From: Arthrobacter cheniae
GTDB lineage: Bacteria; Actinomycetota; Actinomycetes; Actinomycetales; Micrococcaceae
Reading direction: 5' to 3'
DNA: 64,000 bases
Assembly (NCBI RefSeq): GCF_003602275.1
Contig: NZ_QZVT01000001.1
Location: forward strand, 92,567 to 156,566
The translations under genes were made by a program, and so were the position numbers. Numbering within the stretch: position 1 is the stretch's first letter; each line of letters opens with the position of its first letter. Of the stretch, positions 33,510-41,692 are shown one piece after another. Under the pieces are notes generated by a model. That model did no database searches and was not told the origin of the DNA. It was given only the letters and a program-made list of their open reading frames with translations.

Positions 33510-34841
33510 CTAGACAGGGCTCTCGGTGGTCCTCGGCAGCCGGAGCCGGACCTCGGTGCCGTCGCCGTCGCTGCGCAGCTCCGACGAACCGCCGTGGCGC
33601 AGCATCCTGCTGTGGATCGACTCGCGGATGCCGGCACGGTCCGCCGGCACCGCGGCGGGGTCGAATCCGCTGCCCCTGTCCCGGACGAACACCTCGACGG
33701 TGTCCGGGCCGGCTTCGAGGTAGACCGAGACGGCGACCCCGGCGTGCTTGGCCGCGTTGAGCATCGCCTCCCGGGCCGCCTGCGCCAGCGCGTCCTCCGC
33801 GGGCCCCAGGACGGCGTCCCCCACGGCGACGACGGCGACCGGGTGTCCGTAGAGGTCCTCGATCTCGCCCGCCATGACCCGCAGCCGCTCGGCGAGGCTA
33901 CCGGGATCCCGACCCGGATCGGCGAAGAGCCACTGGCGGAGCTCGCGCTCCTGCGCCCGCGCCAGGCGCAGGACATCGGTCTCGGAGTCCGCCCTGTTCT
34001 GGATGAGGGCGAGGGTCTGCAGGACGGAGTCGTGCAGGTGCGCTGCGATTTCCGCGCGCTCCGTCTCCCTCACCCGTGCCGCCCGCTCCGTCTCGAGGTC
34101 GCGCCAGAATTTCAGTCCCCACGGCGCCAGGACCAGTCCGACGCCGGCGAGCACGGCGAGGACGGCGACCAGTGTCGCCATGGTGAGGGTCCAGGAGCCG
34201 TTGCTGGACAGGGCCACGAGGACGCCGGTGACGACCAGGACGATCCCGGCGACCAGGCGCAGTGTCCCGCCCGCCCGTCCGGCGCCCGCGCGGTTCATCA
34301 TCCTGGCGCGGCGCACCTCGTCGAGCTGGGACCAGGCGAGCGCGGCGCCCGCCACCACGACGGCGATCGGGACGAAGAAGCCCCAGTCGAGCTGCACTCC
34401 CAGCAGTTGCACCACGAGCACAGCAGCCGCGAGCAGGAGCGCTGTACCGACGAGGACCTCGCGCCGCCCGGCCCGCAGCGTCCGTTCCCGCCACGTGTCG
34501 GCGTCGAGCGGGCCGACGGGATCCGAATGGAGCCGATCACCGAGGATCCGGGCAGTCTGCCCCGATGCACCGGCCGGTGCGCCGTCGGGCAGGGTGCCTG
34601 TCCCGACGCCGTGCATGAACGCTGCGGGTCCGGTCTGCCGCCCTGCCTCTGCGGCGCGGTCAGCCGCGGTAGGCACGAAGATCCACAGCCAGGCGTACAG
34701 CAGGATGCCCGCACCGGAGGCAAGGGTGAGCACCGCCATCCCGATCCGCACCCAGGATCGCTTGATACCCAGGTGGACTGCCAGCCCCGCGCAGACGCCG
34801 GCGATCACGCCGTCGGAACTACGCAGCAGGGGTGGTCTCAT
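33510..34841 (-). CDS. PspC-domain sensor histidine kinase
   Basis: The 443-residue kinase begins with a PspC domain (SDGVIAGVCAGLAVHLGIKR, about residues 9-60, with its membrane span). Several more hydrophobic segments follow (about residues 130-240). The dimerisation domain is of the HisKA_3 type with phosphoacceptor His270 in EIAAHLHDSVLQTLALIQNR. The ATPase domain has an N-box (EAMLNAAKHA) and G-box (DRGSGFD). It lies 93 bases upstream of the response regulator and divergent from a PspC/LiaF-like gene, resembling Lia-type envelope-stress signalling. Confidence 0.9.
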   Translation of the reverse strand: MRPPLLRSSDGVIAGVCAGLAVHLGIKRSWVRIGMAVLTLASGAGILLYAWLWIFVPTAADRAAEAGRQTGPAAFMHGVGTGTLPDGAPAGASGQTARILGDRLHSDPVGPLDADTWRERTLRAGRREVLVGTALLLAAAVLVVQLLGVQLDWGFFVPIAVVVAGAALAWSQLDEVRRARMMNRAGAGRAGGTLRLVAGIVLVVTGVLVALSSNGSWTLTMATLVAVLAVLAGVGLVLAPWGLKFWRDLETERAARVRETERAEIAAHLHDSVLQTLALIQNRADSETDVLRLARAQERELRQWLFADPGRDPGSLAERLRVMAGEIEDLYGHPVAVVAVGDAVLGPAEDALAQAAREAMLNAAKHAGVAVSVYLEAGPDTVEVFVRDRGSGFDPAAVPADRAGIRESIHSRMLRHGGSSELRSDGDGTEVRLRLPRTTESPV

Positions 34842-34965
34842 ACCCTCATCAAAACACGCTGTCGCTTGTCAGGGGACGCTCCCGGAGAAGAATCAGGGAG
34901 CACTCAGGGTTCAGTCAGGGTAGGCCCCGATGGTTCCCCGCGGGCATCGGCGGAAGGATGGAGGC

Positions 34966-36540
34966 ATGAACCCAGCATCAACCCCAGGCGGGCCGTCCTG
35001 GCAGCATGAACCGGCCGCACCGACGACGACGGAACGTGTCGTCTCCTCCCCGTTCTTCCGATGGATCCGGGGGCTCGACATCACCAGGGCGCCCGACCGC
35101 TGGGTCGGCGGAGTCGCCGGTGGCATTGCCGGCCGCACGGGCCTGGACCTGGCCCTTGTCCGCGGGCTCATCGTGATCCTCTCGGTGTTCGGCGGCATCG
35201 GGGTGCTGCTCTACGGTCTGGCATGGGCCCTGCTGCCCGAGCCGGACGGCCGCATCCACGTCGAACAGGCCGGGCGCGGATCCTGGACCTCCGGCCTGAC
35301 CGGCGCAGCCGCCCTGGTGGCGATCGGGCTATGGCGTCCGAACCTCCCCCTTTTCGGTGACGGCGGGAGCGGCGGGCTGCTGTGGGCGCTGTTCTGGATC
35401 GGAGCGGTGGTCCTCTTCGTCTACTGGATCGTCAACCGCTCCAGCGGCGGCCGGGGCCTGCCCGGTACGTCCGGTGGGGGGCAGGATCCGCGAGGCCCCC
35501 AGAACTTCGGTGACCAGCCTGCTGCCGGTTCGGCGCAGCCCTTCGGGCCGGTCCCCTACAGCCCTGATCCGTCGTCGGCGGAAGGCCCGCCAGGGAACGA
35601 CGCCGAGCCTGAAGCGGAGCACCCGAACGTCAACAGAACGGTGCCACTGCCCTATCAGCCCGATCTGAACACCCGGTCCATCACCGGGACGTACAACCCG
35701 CCCTATTCATCCGACCAGGCACTGTGGTCCGGCTCCACCCCCTACTCCGCCTTTCCCTCGGCCCCGGCTTCCTATCCCACATCGGACGCAGCCGCTCACC
35801 GGCAGTCCCCCGCGCGCCACCGCCCTCTCCGGCCGTCGGGGTCCGCGACGGCGCTCCTGATCGGCGGAGCGATCGTCACAGCATCGGCACTCCTCGTGGT
35901 CGACTACCTCGGCATCCTCGACCTCGCCAACCCCGCCGTCGTGGCCTTCGCAGCAGCCGCGATAGTTCTCGCCCTCGGCGTTCTCGCCCTCGGAGCCCGC
36001 GGGCGGACGTCCGGGCTCGTCGGCTTGACCGGAGCGCTGGCACTTGTCGCCGCCCTCGTCGCCTCGTTCACCGTCGTCGGCGGGACCTGGATCGTGGTGC
36101 AGGACAGCCGAACGACCCCGACCTCCCTCCGGGCCGCCGCCGGCGGCTACAGCGTCATGGCCGCCCAGAGCACGATCGACCTGGCGGACCTGCCCACCCC
36201 GACCCGGGACGTCGTCGTACCGGTGAACGTGCTCGTCAGTGACGTCACGGTGATCGTGCCGGACGACCTGCCGGTCGAGGTACGGACACGGATGGCGCTC
36301 GGCAACGCGGATGCGCGCGGCACAGCCAGCGGCCTCGATACGCCGTCGCCCGAGTTCCAGAGCAGCGGCGGAGTCCTGCAGCTGAGCAACGGCGACCTGA
36401 ACCCCGATACCACCGGGCCCGCTCTCGTCCTCGATGTGAGGGGTGCCCTCAGTGACGTCACCATCGTGACAGCGGCCGGTTCCGACAGTTCCTTTCCACC
36501 CGATGCCAGCACCTTGACACCTACGGGAGACACCCCATGA
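34966..36540 (+). CDS. PspC-domain membrane protein with LiaF-like/toastrack C-terminus
   Basis: The 524-residue protein has an N-terminal PspC domain (APDRWVGGVAGGIAGRTGLD, about residues 42-100) with its helix. Two or more further spans and a long Pro/Ser-rich linker (about 170-290) follow, then three hydrophobic helices (about 295-380). The C-terminal soluble domain (about 395-510) has short repeating beta segments such as VNVLVSDVTVIVPDDLPVEV and VLDVRGALSDVTIVTAAG. That pattern is typical of LiaF/DUF4097-like toastrack domains (read by eye). It overlaps the next gene by 4 bases. Confidence 0.8.
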   Translation: MNPASTPGGPSWQHEPAAPTTTERVVSSPFFRWIRGLDITRAPDRWVGGVAGGIAGRTGLDLALVRGLIVILSVFGGIGVLLYGLAWALLPEPDGRIHVEQAGRGSWTSGLTGAAALVAIGLWRPNLPLFGDGGSGGLLWALFWIGAVVLFVYWIVNRSSGGRGLPGTSGGGQDPRGPQNFGDQPAAGSAQPFGPVPYSPDPSSAEGPPGNDAEPEAEHPNVNRTVPLPYQPDLNTRSITGTYNPPYSSDQALWSGSTPYSAFPSAPASYPTSDAAAHRQSPARHRPLRPSGSATALLIGGAIVTASALLVVDYLGILDLANPAVVAFAAAAIVLALGVLALGARGRTSGLVGLTGALALVAALVASFTVVGGTWIVVQDSRTTPTSLRAAAGGYSVMAAQSTIDLADLPTPTRDVVVPVNVLVSDVTVIVPDDLPVEVRTRMALGNADARGTASGLDTPSPEFQSSGGVLQLSNGDLNPDTTGPALVLDVRGALSDVTIVTAAGSDSSFPPDASTLTPTGDTP

Positions 36541-36845
36541 GCACCTCCGTCACCGCTCGTCCGCGCCGCGCCCGCGTCGTCACCATCGTCTGGGGCGCCG
36601 TCATCCTCTCGATCGCCGCGCTCCTGCTCGTCAGTCAGTTCGTCACACTGTCGATAGATCCCGTGGTGGTGGCCCTCGGGCTACTGATCGGTGTCGGGCT
36701 GTCGCTGGTCGCAGGAGGCCTCCTGTCGCTCAGGGGGCGCCCGGAGCGCACCGACCAGGACGACACCGGGCTCATGGCGACCGACGACCGGCGCATCGAC
36801 CCGGAGGCACCCGGCGCAAGGACACAGGACACCCCCGCATACTGA
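36537..36845 (+). CDS. Small membrane protein of the PspC locus
   Basis: The 102-residue protein starts with an ATG that overlaps the preceding stop (ATGA). It has two predicted spans: TIVWGAVILSIAALLLVSQF and PVVVALGLLIGVGLSLVAGG. A short hydrophilic tail follows (PERTDQDDTGLMATDDRRID). No family is recognised. Coupling to the PspC/LiaF-like gene suggests a role in the same membrane complex. Confidence 0.8.
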   Translation: MSTSVTARPRRARVVTIVWGAVILSIAALLLVSQFVTLSIDPVVVALGLLIGVGLSLVAGGLLSLRGRPERTDQDDTGLMATDDRRIDPEAPGARTQDTPAY

Positions 36846-36899
36846 ACGCTCAGCACGTAGCAGCGCACACCCCGATCCGGAACTCCCGAAAGGCACATC

Positions 36900-37151
36900 A
36901 TGCAGTCCTTCTACAGCATCCTCCGCTCCTCCCCCGTCAAGCGCGCTCCCGGCGGCATCCTGGGCGGCATCGCGTCGGGCATTGCACGGCAGTACGGCTG
37001 GCGCGTGAGCTACGTGCGCATCGTGATGCTGCTGAGCTTCCTCCTTCCCTTCATCGGGCTTCCGCTCTACGCCGTGCTGTGGCTCCTGCTGCCCAAGACC
37101 GACGGCAGTATCGCCCTGGAGCAGCTCCTCACCGGTCCTCGGCAGCGCTAG
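36900..37151 (+). CDS. pspC: PspC-domain protein (stand-alone)
   Basis: The 83-residue protein is almost only a PspC domain: KRAPGGILGGIASGIARQYG followed by the hydrophobic span IVMLLSFLLPFIGLPLYAVL and LLPKTDGSI. PspC proteins are membrane partners in phage-shock or envelope stress signalling. It is the third PspC domain within about 4 kb (kinase, LiaF-like protein and this one). A 17-bp hairpin follows the stop codon. Confidence 0.88.
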   Translation: MQSFYSILRSSPVKRAPGGILGGIASGIARQYGWRVSYVRIVMLLSFLLPFIGLPLYAVLWLLLPKTDGSIALEQLLTGPRQR

Positions 37152-37164
37152 TCGAACGGCTTCG

Positions 37165-37205
37165 CAGCACGGGACCTCCGCTCAGCCGGCGGAGGTCCCG
37201 TGCTG
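37165..37205 (+). terminator. Hairpin terminator after the PspC operon
   Basis: A perfect 17-bp stem (37165-37181 with 37189-37205) has a 7-base loop and no U tract. It separates the PspC genes from the downstream carotenoid gene. Its symmetry is striking for a spacer of only 71 bases. Confidence 0.7.
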
Positions 37206-37222
37206 GTGCGTGACCTGCAAGG

Positions 37223-38038
37223 ATGGATACTGTGCCGAAGACCACCACCATCCGCAGCTTCCCCCGCCTGCTCACCGCCTCCTGTGCCTTCCTCTTCATC
37301 TCCGGGTACTTCGTCGTGCGGTTCCCCGACGTCGGAGGGGCGAGCTATGCGTCCTACGGCTTCAACCTCCTCATCGCGCTACCCGCGTTCATCGCGCTCG
37401 TGCGACAGTTCGGCGCTGCCCGTGGTGCGGTGACGCTCGTCGCGGTCTCCGTCTTCGGCTACCTGATCGAGGGTTTCGGCGTCGCCACGGGCGTGCCGTA
37501 CGGGGAGTTCCACTACGGGGATGCGATGGGCCCGACCATCCTCGACCTCGTCCCCTACCTGCTGCCCCTGTCATACGTACCGCTCGTGATCGGCGCTGTC
37601 GCGACGGTTTCGGGGACTGGCACGGCCCTGCGGAGGATCGTGCTCGGAGGTCTCCTGCTGGTCGTAATTGACGGCGTCCTGGATCCGGGCGCGGTGGCGC
37701 TCGGCTTCTGGATTTGGCCCGGCGGGGGCCCGTACTACGGCGTACCGCTGTCGAACTACGGCGGCTGGCTCATCTCCGGGCTCATCGCCTCGGCGCTCGT
37801 CACGCTCATCGGCGGGCGTCGGCTCACCGATCAGCCGCTGCGCCCGGGCCTGCTCGACAGCCTGCTCGTGTCGATGTTCCTCTGGCTGGGCGTCTGCATC
37901 TTCTCGGGACTCGTGTTCCCCGCGGTGCTCGCCGCGGGCCTGATCGTTCTGCTGGTGCGGCGGCGGATCCAGCTCGCACGGACGGCGCTGGTGCCCTCGA
38001 ACCCGGGCGGGTCCCTCGACGCCGCAGCCCGCCGCTGA
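37223..38038 (+). CDS. cruF: CruF-type carotenoid hydratase (bacterioruberin pathway)
   Basis: CruF-family (DUF422) membrane proteins hydrate carotenoid ends. In haloarchaea CruF converts bisanhydrobacterioruberin-type intermediates to bacterioruberin. The 271-residue protein has about seven hydrophobic helices. The family-like motifs are GYLIEGFGVATGVPYGEFHY and a C-terminal-half GFWIWPGGGPYYGVPLSNYG. The ATG at 37223 is used; a GTG three codons later is possible. It converges on the crtD-like and elongase genes, so the three form one C50 locus. Activity is inferred. Confidence 0.85.
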   Translation: MDTVPKTTTIRSFPRLLTASCAFLFISGYFVVRFPDVGGASYASYGFNLLIALPAFIALVRQFGAARGAVTLVAVSVFGYLIEGFGVATGVPYGEFHYGDAMGPTILDLVPYLLPLSYVPLVIGAVATVSGTGTALRRIVLGGLLLVVIDGVLDPGAVALGFWIWPGGGPYYGVPLSNYGGWLISGLIASALVTLIGGRRLTDQPLRPGLLDSLLVSMFLWLGVCIFSGLVFPAVLAAGLIVLLVRRRIQLARTALVPSNPGGSLDAAARR

Positions 38039-38132
38039 CCCCTGGGTCGACGCCGGCTCCTGCAACCCGACGCCGACCCGGGAGAACGCCGCTGACACCG
38101 GGGACCCGTCGCTTCCCGGACGCCCGGGACCG

Positions 38133-39563
38133 TCAGGCCGGAACCGGCCCCAACCGTGCCAGGAGCTTCTGCGTCGACATCATCGCGCCGCCCAGCACAG
38201 CCGGAAGGCCGCCGCCCGGGTGCACCGAGGCCCCTACGCGCCACAGCCACGGGCGCAGCGGATCCGAGTACGGCGGGACGTGGAACGGACCGCTCATCCA
38301 CGTCGGATGCACGGCGCCGTAGAGGGCTCCACCCGCGGATCCGCGCTCGCCGAAGTAGCCCGGATCCAGGATCTCGTAGCCCTCGAAGTACTCCTCGACA
38401 GGTTGTGGCAGGCCGAGCACGCGCGTGGTCCGGTCGAGCTCCCGCCGCACGAACGGGTCCTCGAGGGAGTAGGTCTTCCCGTTGGCCGGCGCGGTGAGGA
38501 GCAGGGCGAGGGTTGCCGACGCGTTCGGATACACGCCGTGGGCCGGGTAGTAGTTGGCGAACGCCATGGTCTGCTCGGGCTCGTCACCGGCCTCGAGGCT
38601 GGCGTACAGCGCGGCGGGGCGGTCCGGCATGATCACGCCGTGGCGGGCGGTGCCCGCGGGCAGGGGGCGCGAGAGAACGGCATAGATCCCGACGGCGGAG
38701 CAGGTGAGCTTCCGCGGCTTCCTCGCGGCCCGGCCGCCCAGTAGCCCAGCCAGACGGTGCGCATCGAGGCCGCTGACGACGGCGTCGGCCGGATAGGTGC
38801 CCTCGGACGTGATCACGCGCCGTCGTCCGATCCTCCGCACAGGGTCGCCCGTGCGGATCTCCACGCCCGCGCGGACGGCGAGTCGCTCGAGAGCGAGGAC
38901 CAACTCGTAGACGCCGCCCTCGGGAATCCACACGCCGTCCTGCGCCATGATCGCCGGCATGCTGGCGTAGAGGGCCGGGGTGCGCGTAGGACTCACGCCG
39001 GCATTGAGCGTGTGGATCGCGATGACCTCGCGCAACCCGTCGGGCAGCCAGGTGAGGCTGTCGAGGTAGCTGCGCGTGGTGAGCCGTCGGCCATACAGGC
39101 TGCCGAGCTTCGCCAGGGCGGGGTACGACGCCTTCTCGAGCGGACCCGTGGTCAGCAGCCGCGAGACGTCCCCGCCGAGCAGACCGTGCTCCGACGCGAA
39201 CCGCTCCCACGCCGTGTGCCAGGGATGGCCCTCGGGCACCGGCAGCGCACACTCCCCGCCTCGGTAGTAGTACGTGCCGACCTCGGGAAGGCGCGCGAGC
39301 CGGAGATCCGCGACCTCGGCAGCGCGTACCTGGTCGGAGGGTCCGACGGCGTCGAGGAGATCGAGCAGCTGCTGCCACACCGAGGGGAAGGTGAAGAGCG
39401 ATGGCCCGGTGTCCATGCGCTGCCCGGCGACCTCGACTCGGCGGCTCTTGCCGCCCACGTGGTCCGACGCCTCTAGGAGCGTGACGCTGTGCCCCGCGCG
39501 GCCGAGCAGCGCGGCGGCCGCGAGACCGCCGATACCGGCGCCGACGACGACCACACGGCTCAT
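38133..39563 (-). CDS. crtD: CrtI/CrtD-family carotenoid desaturase (probable 3,4-desaturase)
   Basis: The 476-residue flavoprotein has the FAD motif VVVVGAGIGGLAAAALLGRA at the N-terminus, then LLEASDHVGGKSRRVEVAGQ and DTGPSLFTFPSVW. The C-terminus has GASVHPGGGLPAVLGGAMMS, the family's final signature. It is a second, shorter member of the CrtI family in this window. Its ATG overlaps the stop of the UbiA-type elongase gene (ATGA), and it lies beside cruF. By comparison with the haloarchaeal lyeJ-crtD-cruF set it is inferred to introduce 3,4-double bonds into C50 intermediates. Confidence 0.85.
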   Translation of the reverse strand: MSRVVVVGAGIGGLAAAALLGRAGHSVTLLEASDHVGGKSRRVEVAGQRMDTGPSLFTFPSVWQQLLDLLDAVGPSDQVRAAEVADLRLARLPEVGTYYYRGGECALPVPEGHPWHTAWERFASEHGLLGGDVSRLLTTGPLEKASYPALAKLGSLYGRRLTTRSYLDSLTWLPDGLREVIAIHTLNAGVSPTRTPALYASMPAIMAQDGVWIPEGGVYELVLALERLAVRAGVEIRTGDPVRRIGRRRVITSEGTYPADAVVSGLDAHRLAGLLGGRAARKPRKLTCSAVGIYAVLSRPLPAGTARHGVIMPDRPAALYASLEAGDEPEQTMAFANYYPAHGVYPNASATLALLLTAPANGKTYSLEDPFVRRELDRTTRVLGLPQPVEEYFEGYEILDPGYFGERGSAGGALYGAVHPTWMSGPFHVPPYSDPLRPWLWRVGASVHPGGGLPAVLGGAMMSTQKLLARLGPVPA

Positions 39564-40426
39564 CGGTACAGGCCCAGCGTGAGTGCGACGACGAGCTGGA
39601 CGCCCGCGACCGTCCCGGCGACATACGGGAAGGCGATCGAGTAGCGATACAGGCGGTGGCCCGTCTCCGGACGCGGATCCCGATAGAGACACCACAGCAG
39701 CCAGCCTGCGATCAGGGCGTTCACGACGGCGACGGGGATGTTGACGACGGCGAAGCACACGGTGGACACGGCCCACCAGGCACCGCTCCACGCGACGACG
39801 CCGCGCGCGCCGAGCCGAACCGCCGTCGTCGTGATCCCTACCGCCCTGTCCTCGTCGATGTCCTGGACGGCGTCGTAGGTATGCTTGGCCGCGCTCCAGG
39901 CCATGAGGCCGATCGCTGCAGCCCATACCGGCTCGTCACCGAGGGCGTAGGGCACGAGGACGAGCGGGAAGGCGTAGGCCGCGTTGCTGATCGAATCGAG
40001 GTAGGCGCGCGCCTTGAAGCGCAACGGCGGTGCGGAGTAGAAGACGAAGACGAGCGCGTAGGCGGCGATCCACGCCAGCGCCACGGGGGGCAGCGTCCCT
40101 GCGAACCAGGCGAGGAACGGGACGTTCGTGACGAGGACGGCGAGCCAGATGGAGCGCACCTCGGAGGCCCTGATCCGCGCGCCCTCGAGCGATCCCTTGC
40201 GGGGATTCAGTGCATCGGTGTCCTGGTCGAAGATGTCGTTCACGCCGTAGATGAGCAGGTTGAACGGCAGCGTGAGCCACACCAGGAGCGCCAGGGCCTC
40301 CCACTGCCAGAACGTGCCGGTGAGCCACATGCCGACGACGCCGGTGCCCAGGGTGTTGATCCAGAGGACCGGCCTGGAGATGGAGACCATGCGAAGCGCC
40401 GCTGGCGCAAAACCTGCCTGGGGCAC
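39560..40426 (-). CDS. crtEb: UbiA-family lycopene elongase (C50 carotenoid)
   Basis: The enzyme adds C5 prenyl units to lycopene ends at the membrane. The 288-residue reading begins at a GTG with GAGGAGG 9 bases upstream; longer in-frame starts give a Pro/Ser-rich extension. The UbiA Asp-rich motifs are NDIFDQDTDALNPRKGS and DAVQDIDEDRAVGITT, and there are about seven to nine membrane helices. UbiA proteins in carotenoid loci are CrtEb/LyeJ-like elongases. Coupling with crtD and cruF argues for a LyeJ-type elongase/hydratase (inference). Confidence 0.87.
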   Translation of the reverse strand: MPQAGFAPAALRMVSISRPVLWINTLGTGVVGMWLTGTFWQWEALALLVWLTLPFNLLIYGVNDIFDQDTDALNPRKGSLEGARIRASEVRSIWLAVLVTNVPFLAWFAGTLPPVALAWIAAYALVFVFYSAPPLRFKARAYLDSISNAAYAFPLVLVPYALGDEPVWAAAIGLMAWSAAKHTYDAVQDIDEDRAVGITTTAVRLGARGVVAWSGAWWAVSTVCFAVVNIPVAVVNALIAGWLLWCLYRDPRPETGHRLYRYSIAFPYVAGTVAGVQLVVALTLGLYR

Positions 40427-40588
40427 TGCGGGTGTCCTCCTCGGACCTGCTGGGAACACACCGTCGGGGCTGGAGCCCGCGTGCGCCGGATGGTTCCAGC
40501 CTACGTGCTCCCCTGCCTGCGATCCCTCCGGCCCGAGGCGATCGGTCCGCGAATGTGACGTAGTCGGGGTCGTCGGCGCGGGTGTGTC

Positions 40589-40594
40589 TAGAAT
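40589..40594 (+). promoter_or_regulatory. Putative -10 element of pfkA
   Basis: TAGAAT on the plus strand matches the TAnnnT -10 pattern seen at other genes here. It would give a pfkA leader of about 60 bases. No clear -35 precedes it. Confidence 0.35.
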
Positions 40595-40662
40595 CATAGG
40601 CGGGCCCGACGGTGTGCTCGCGATGCACCATCCACCCCCTCGTCGAAGGAACCCAAGGCCAC

Positions 40663-41688
40663 ATGAGAATCGGAATCCTCACCAGCGGCGGCGACTGCCC
40701 CGGGCTGAACGCCGTCATTCGCGGCGCCGTCCTCAAGGGCATCAAGACGCACGACCAGGAGTTCGTCGGATTCCGTGACGGCTGGCGCGGCGTCGTCGAG
40801 GGGAACATCATCGACCTCCAGCGGCACGCGGTGCGGGGGATCTCGAAGCAGGGCGGCACCATCCTCGGAACCTCCCGTACCAACCCCTTCGAGGGCAAGG
40901 GCGGCGCGGAAGCGATCAGGGAGAACCTGGAACGCCTCGGCATCGACGCGATGATCGCGATCGGCGGCGAGGGCACCCTGGCCGCGGCGAAGCGACTGAC
41001 GGACCTCGGCCTCAAGATCGTCGGCGTGCCCAAGACCGTCGACAACGACCTCGACGCCACCGACTACACCTTCGGCTTCGATACCGCCGTGCAGATCGCC
41101 ACGGAGGCCATCGACCGCCTGCGCACCACCGGCGAGTCGCACAGCCGCTGCATGATCGCCGAGGTCATGGGACGTCACGTCGGCTGGATAGCTCTCCATG
41201 CGGGCATGGCCTCCGGCGCCCACGCCATCCTCATCCCCGAGCAGCAGACCAGCATCGAGCAGATCGCCGAGTGGGTCGCCTCCACCAATGCCCGCGGCCG
41301 CGCGCCCCTCGTCGTCGTCGCCGAGGGATTCGTTCCGTCGCACATGGAGCAGGCGCACTCCGAACGCGGTCTCGACACCTTCGGTCGCCCGCGCCTCGGC
41401 GGTATCGCGGACCAGCTTGCACCGGAACTCGAGGCCCGGACGGGCATCGAGACCCGCGCCACGATCCTCGGCCACATCCAGCGCGGCGGCGTCCCGACCT
41501 CCTTCGACCGCGTGCTCGCCACGCGCCTCGGCATGGCCGCAGTGGACTCCGTCGCGGACGAACTCTGGGGCACCATGGTCTCCCTCAAGGGCACGGAGAT
41601 CGCCCACGTGGGCTTCGAGGCGGCGCTGGGCAACCTCAAGCGGGTCCCGCAGCACCGCTACGACGAAGCCGCCATCCTCTTCGGCTGA
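40663..41688 (+). CDS. pfkA: 6-phosphofructokinase
   Basis: The enzyme phosphorylates fructose 6-phosphate in glycolysis. The 341-residue protein begins MRIGILTSGGDCPGLNAVIR, with the phosphoryl-donor loop at the start. Position 104 is Gly (GGEGT) and position 124 is Lys (VPKTVDNDL). In this family, Gly104 usually goes with ATP and Lys124 with pyrophosphate use, so the donor is ambiguous. EVMGRHVGWIALHAGMASGA and GHIQRGGVPTSFDRVLATRL are conserved substrate motifs. The start is set by family alignment. Confidence 0.94.
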   Translation: MRIGILTSGGDCPGLNAVIRGAVLKGIKTHDQEFVGFRDGWRGVVEGNIIDLQRHAVRGISKQGGTILGTSRTNPFEGKGGAEAIRENLERLGIDAMIAIGGEGTLAAAKRLTDLGLKIVGVPKTVDNDLDATDYTFGFDTAVQIATEAIDRLRTTGESHSRCMIAEVMGRHVGWIALHAGMASGAHAILIPEQQTSIEQIAEWVASTNARGRAPLVVVAEGFVPSHMEQAHSERGLDTFGRPRLGGIADQLAPELEARTGIETRATILGHIQRGGVPTSFDRVLATRLGMAAVDSVADELWGTMVSLKGTEIAHVGFEAALGNLKRVPQHRYDEAAILFG

Positions 41689-41692
41689 GCAC

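Noticed and set aside
37223-37234. GTG at 37232 as a definite start for cruF
   Set aside because: It has a plausible Shine-Dalgarno, but the upstream ATG is equally possible and the difference is three codons, so the longer form was kept.
20102-40426. A lycopene cyclase gene (crtY, crtYe/Yf) for cyclic carotenoids
   Set aside because: No protein of suitable family, size or motif was found among the genes near either carotenoid locus.
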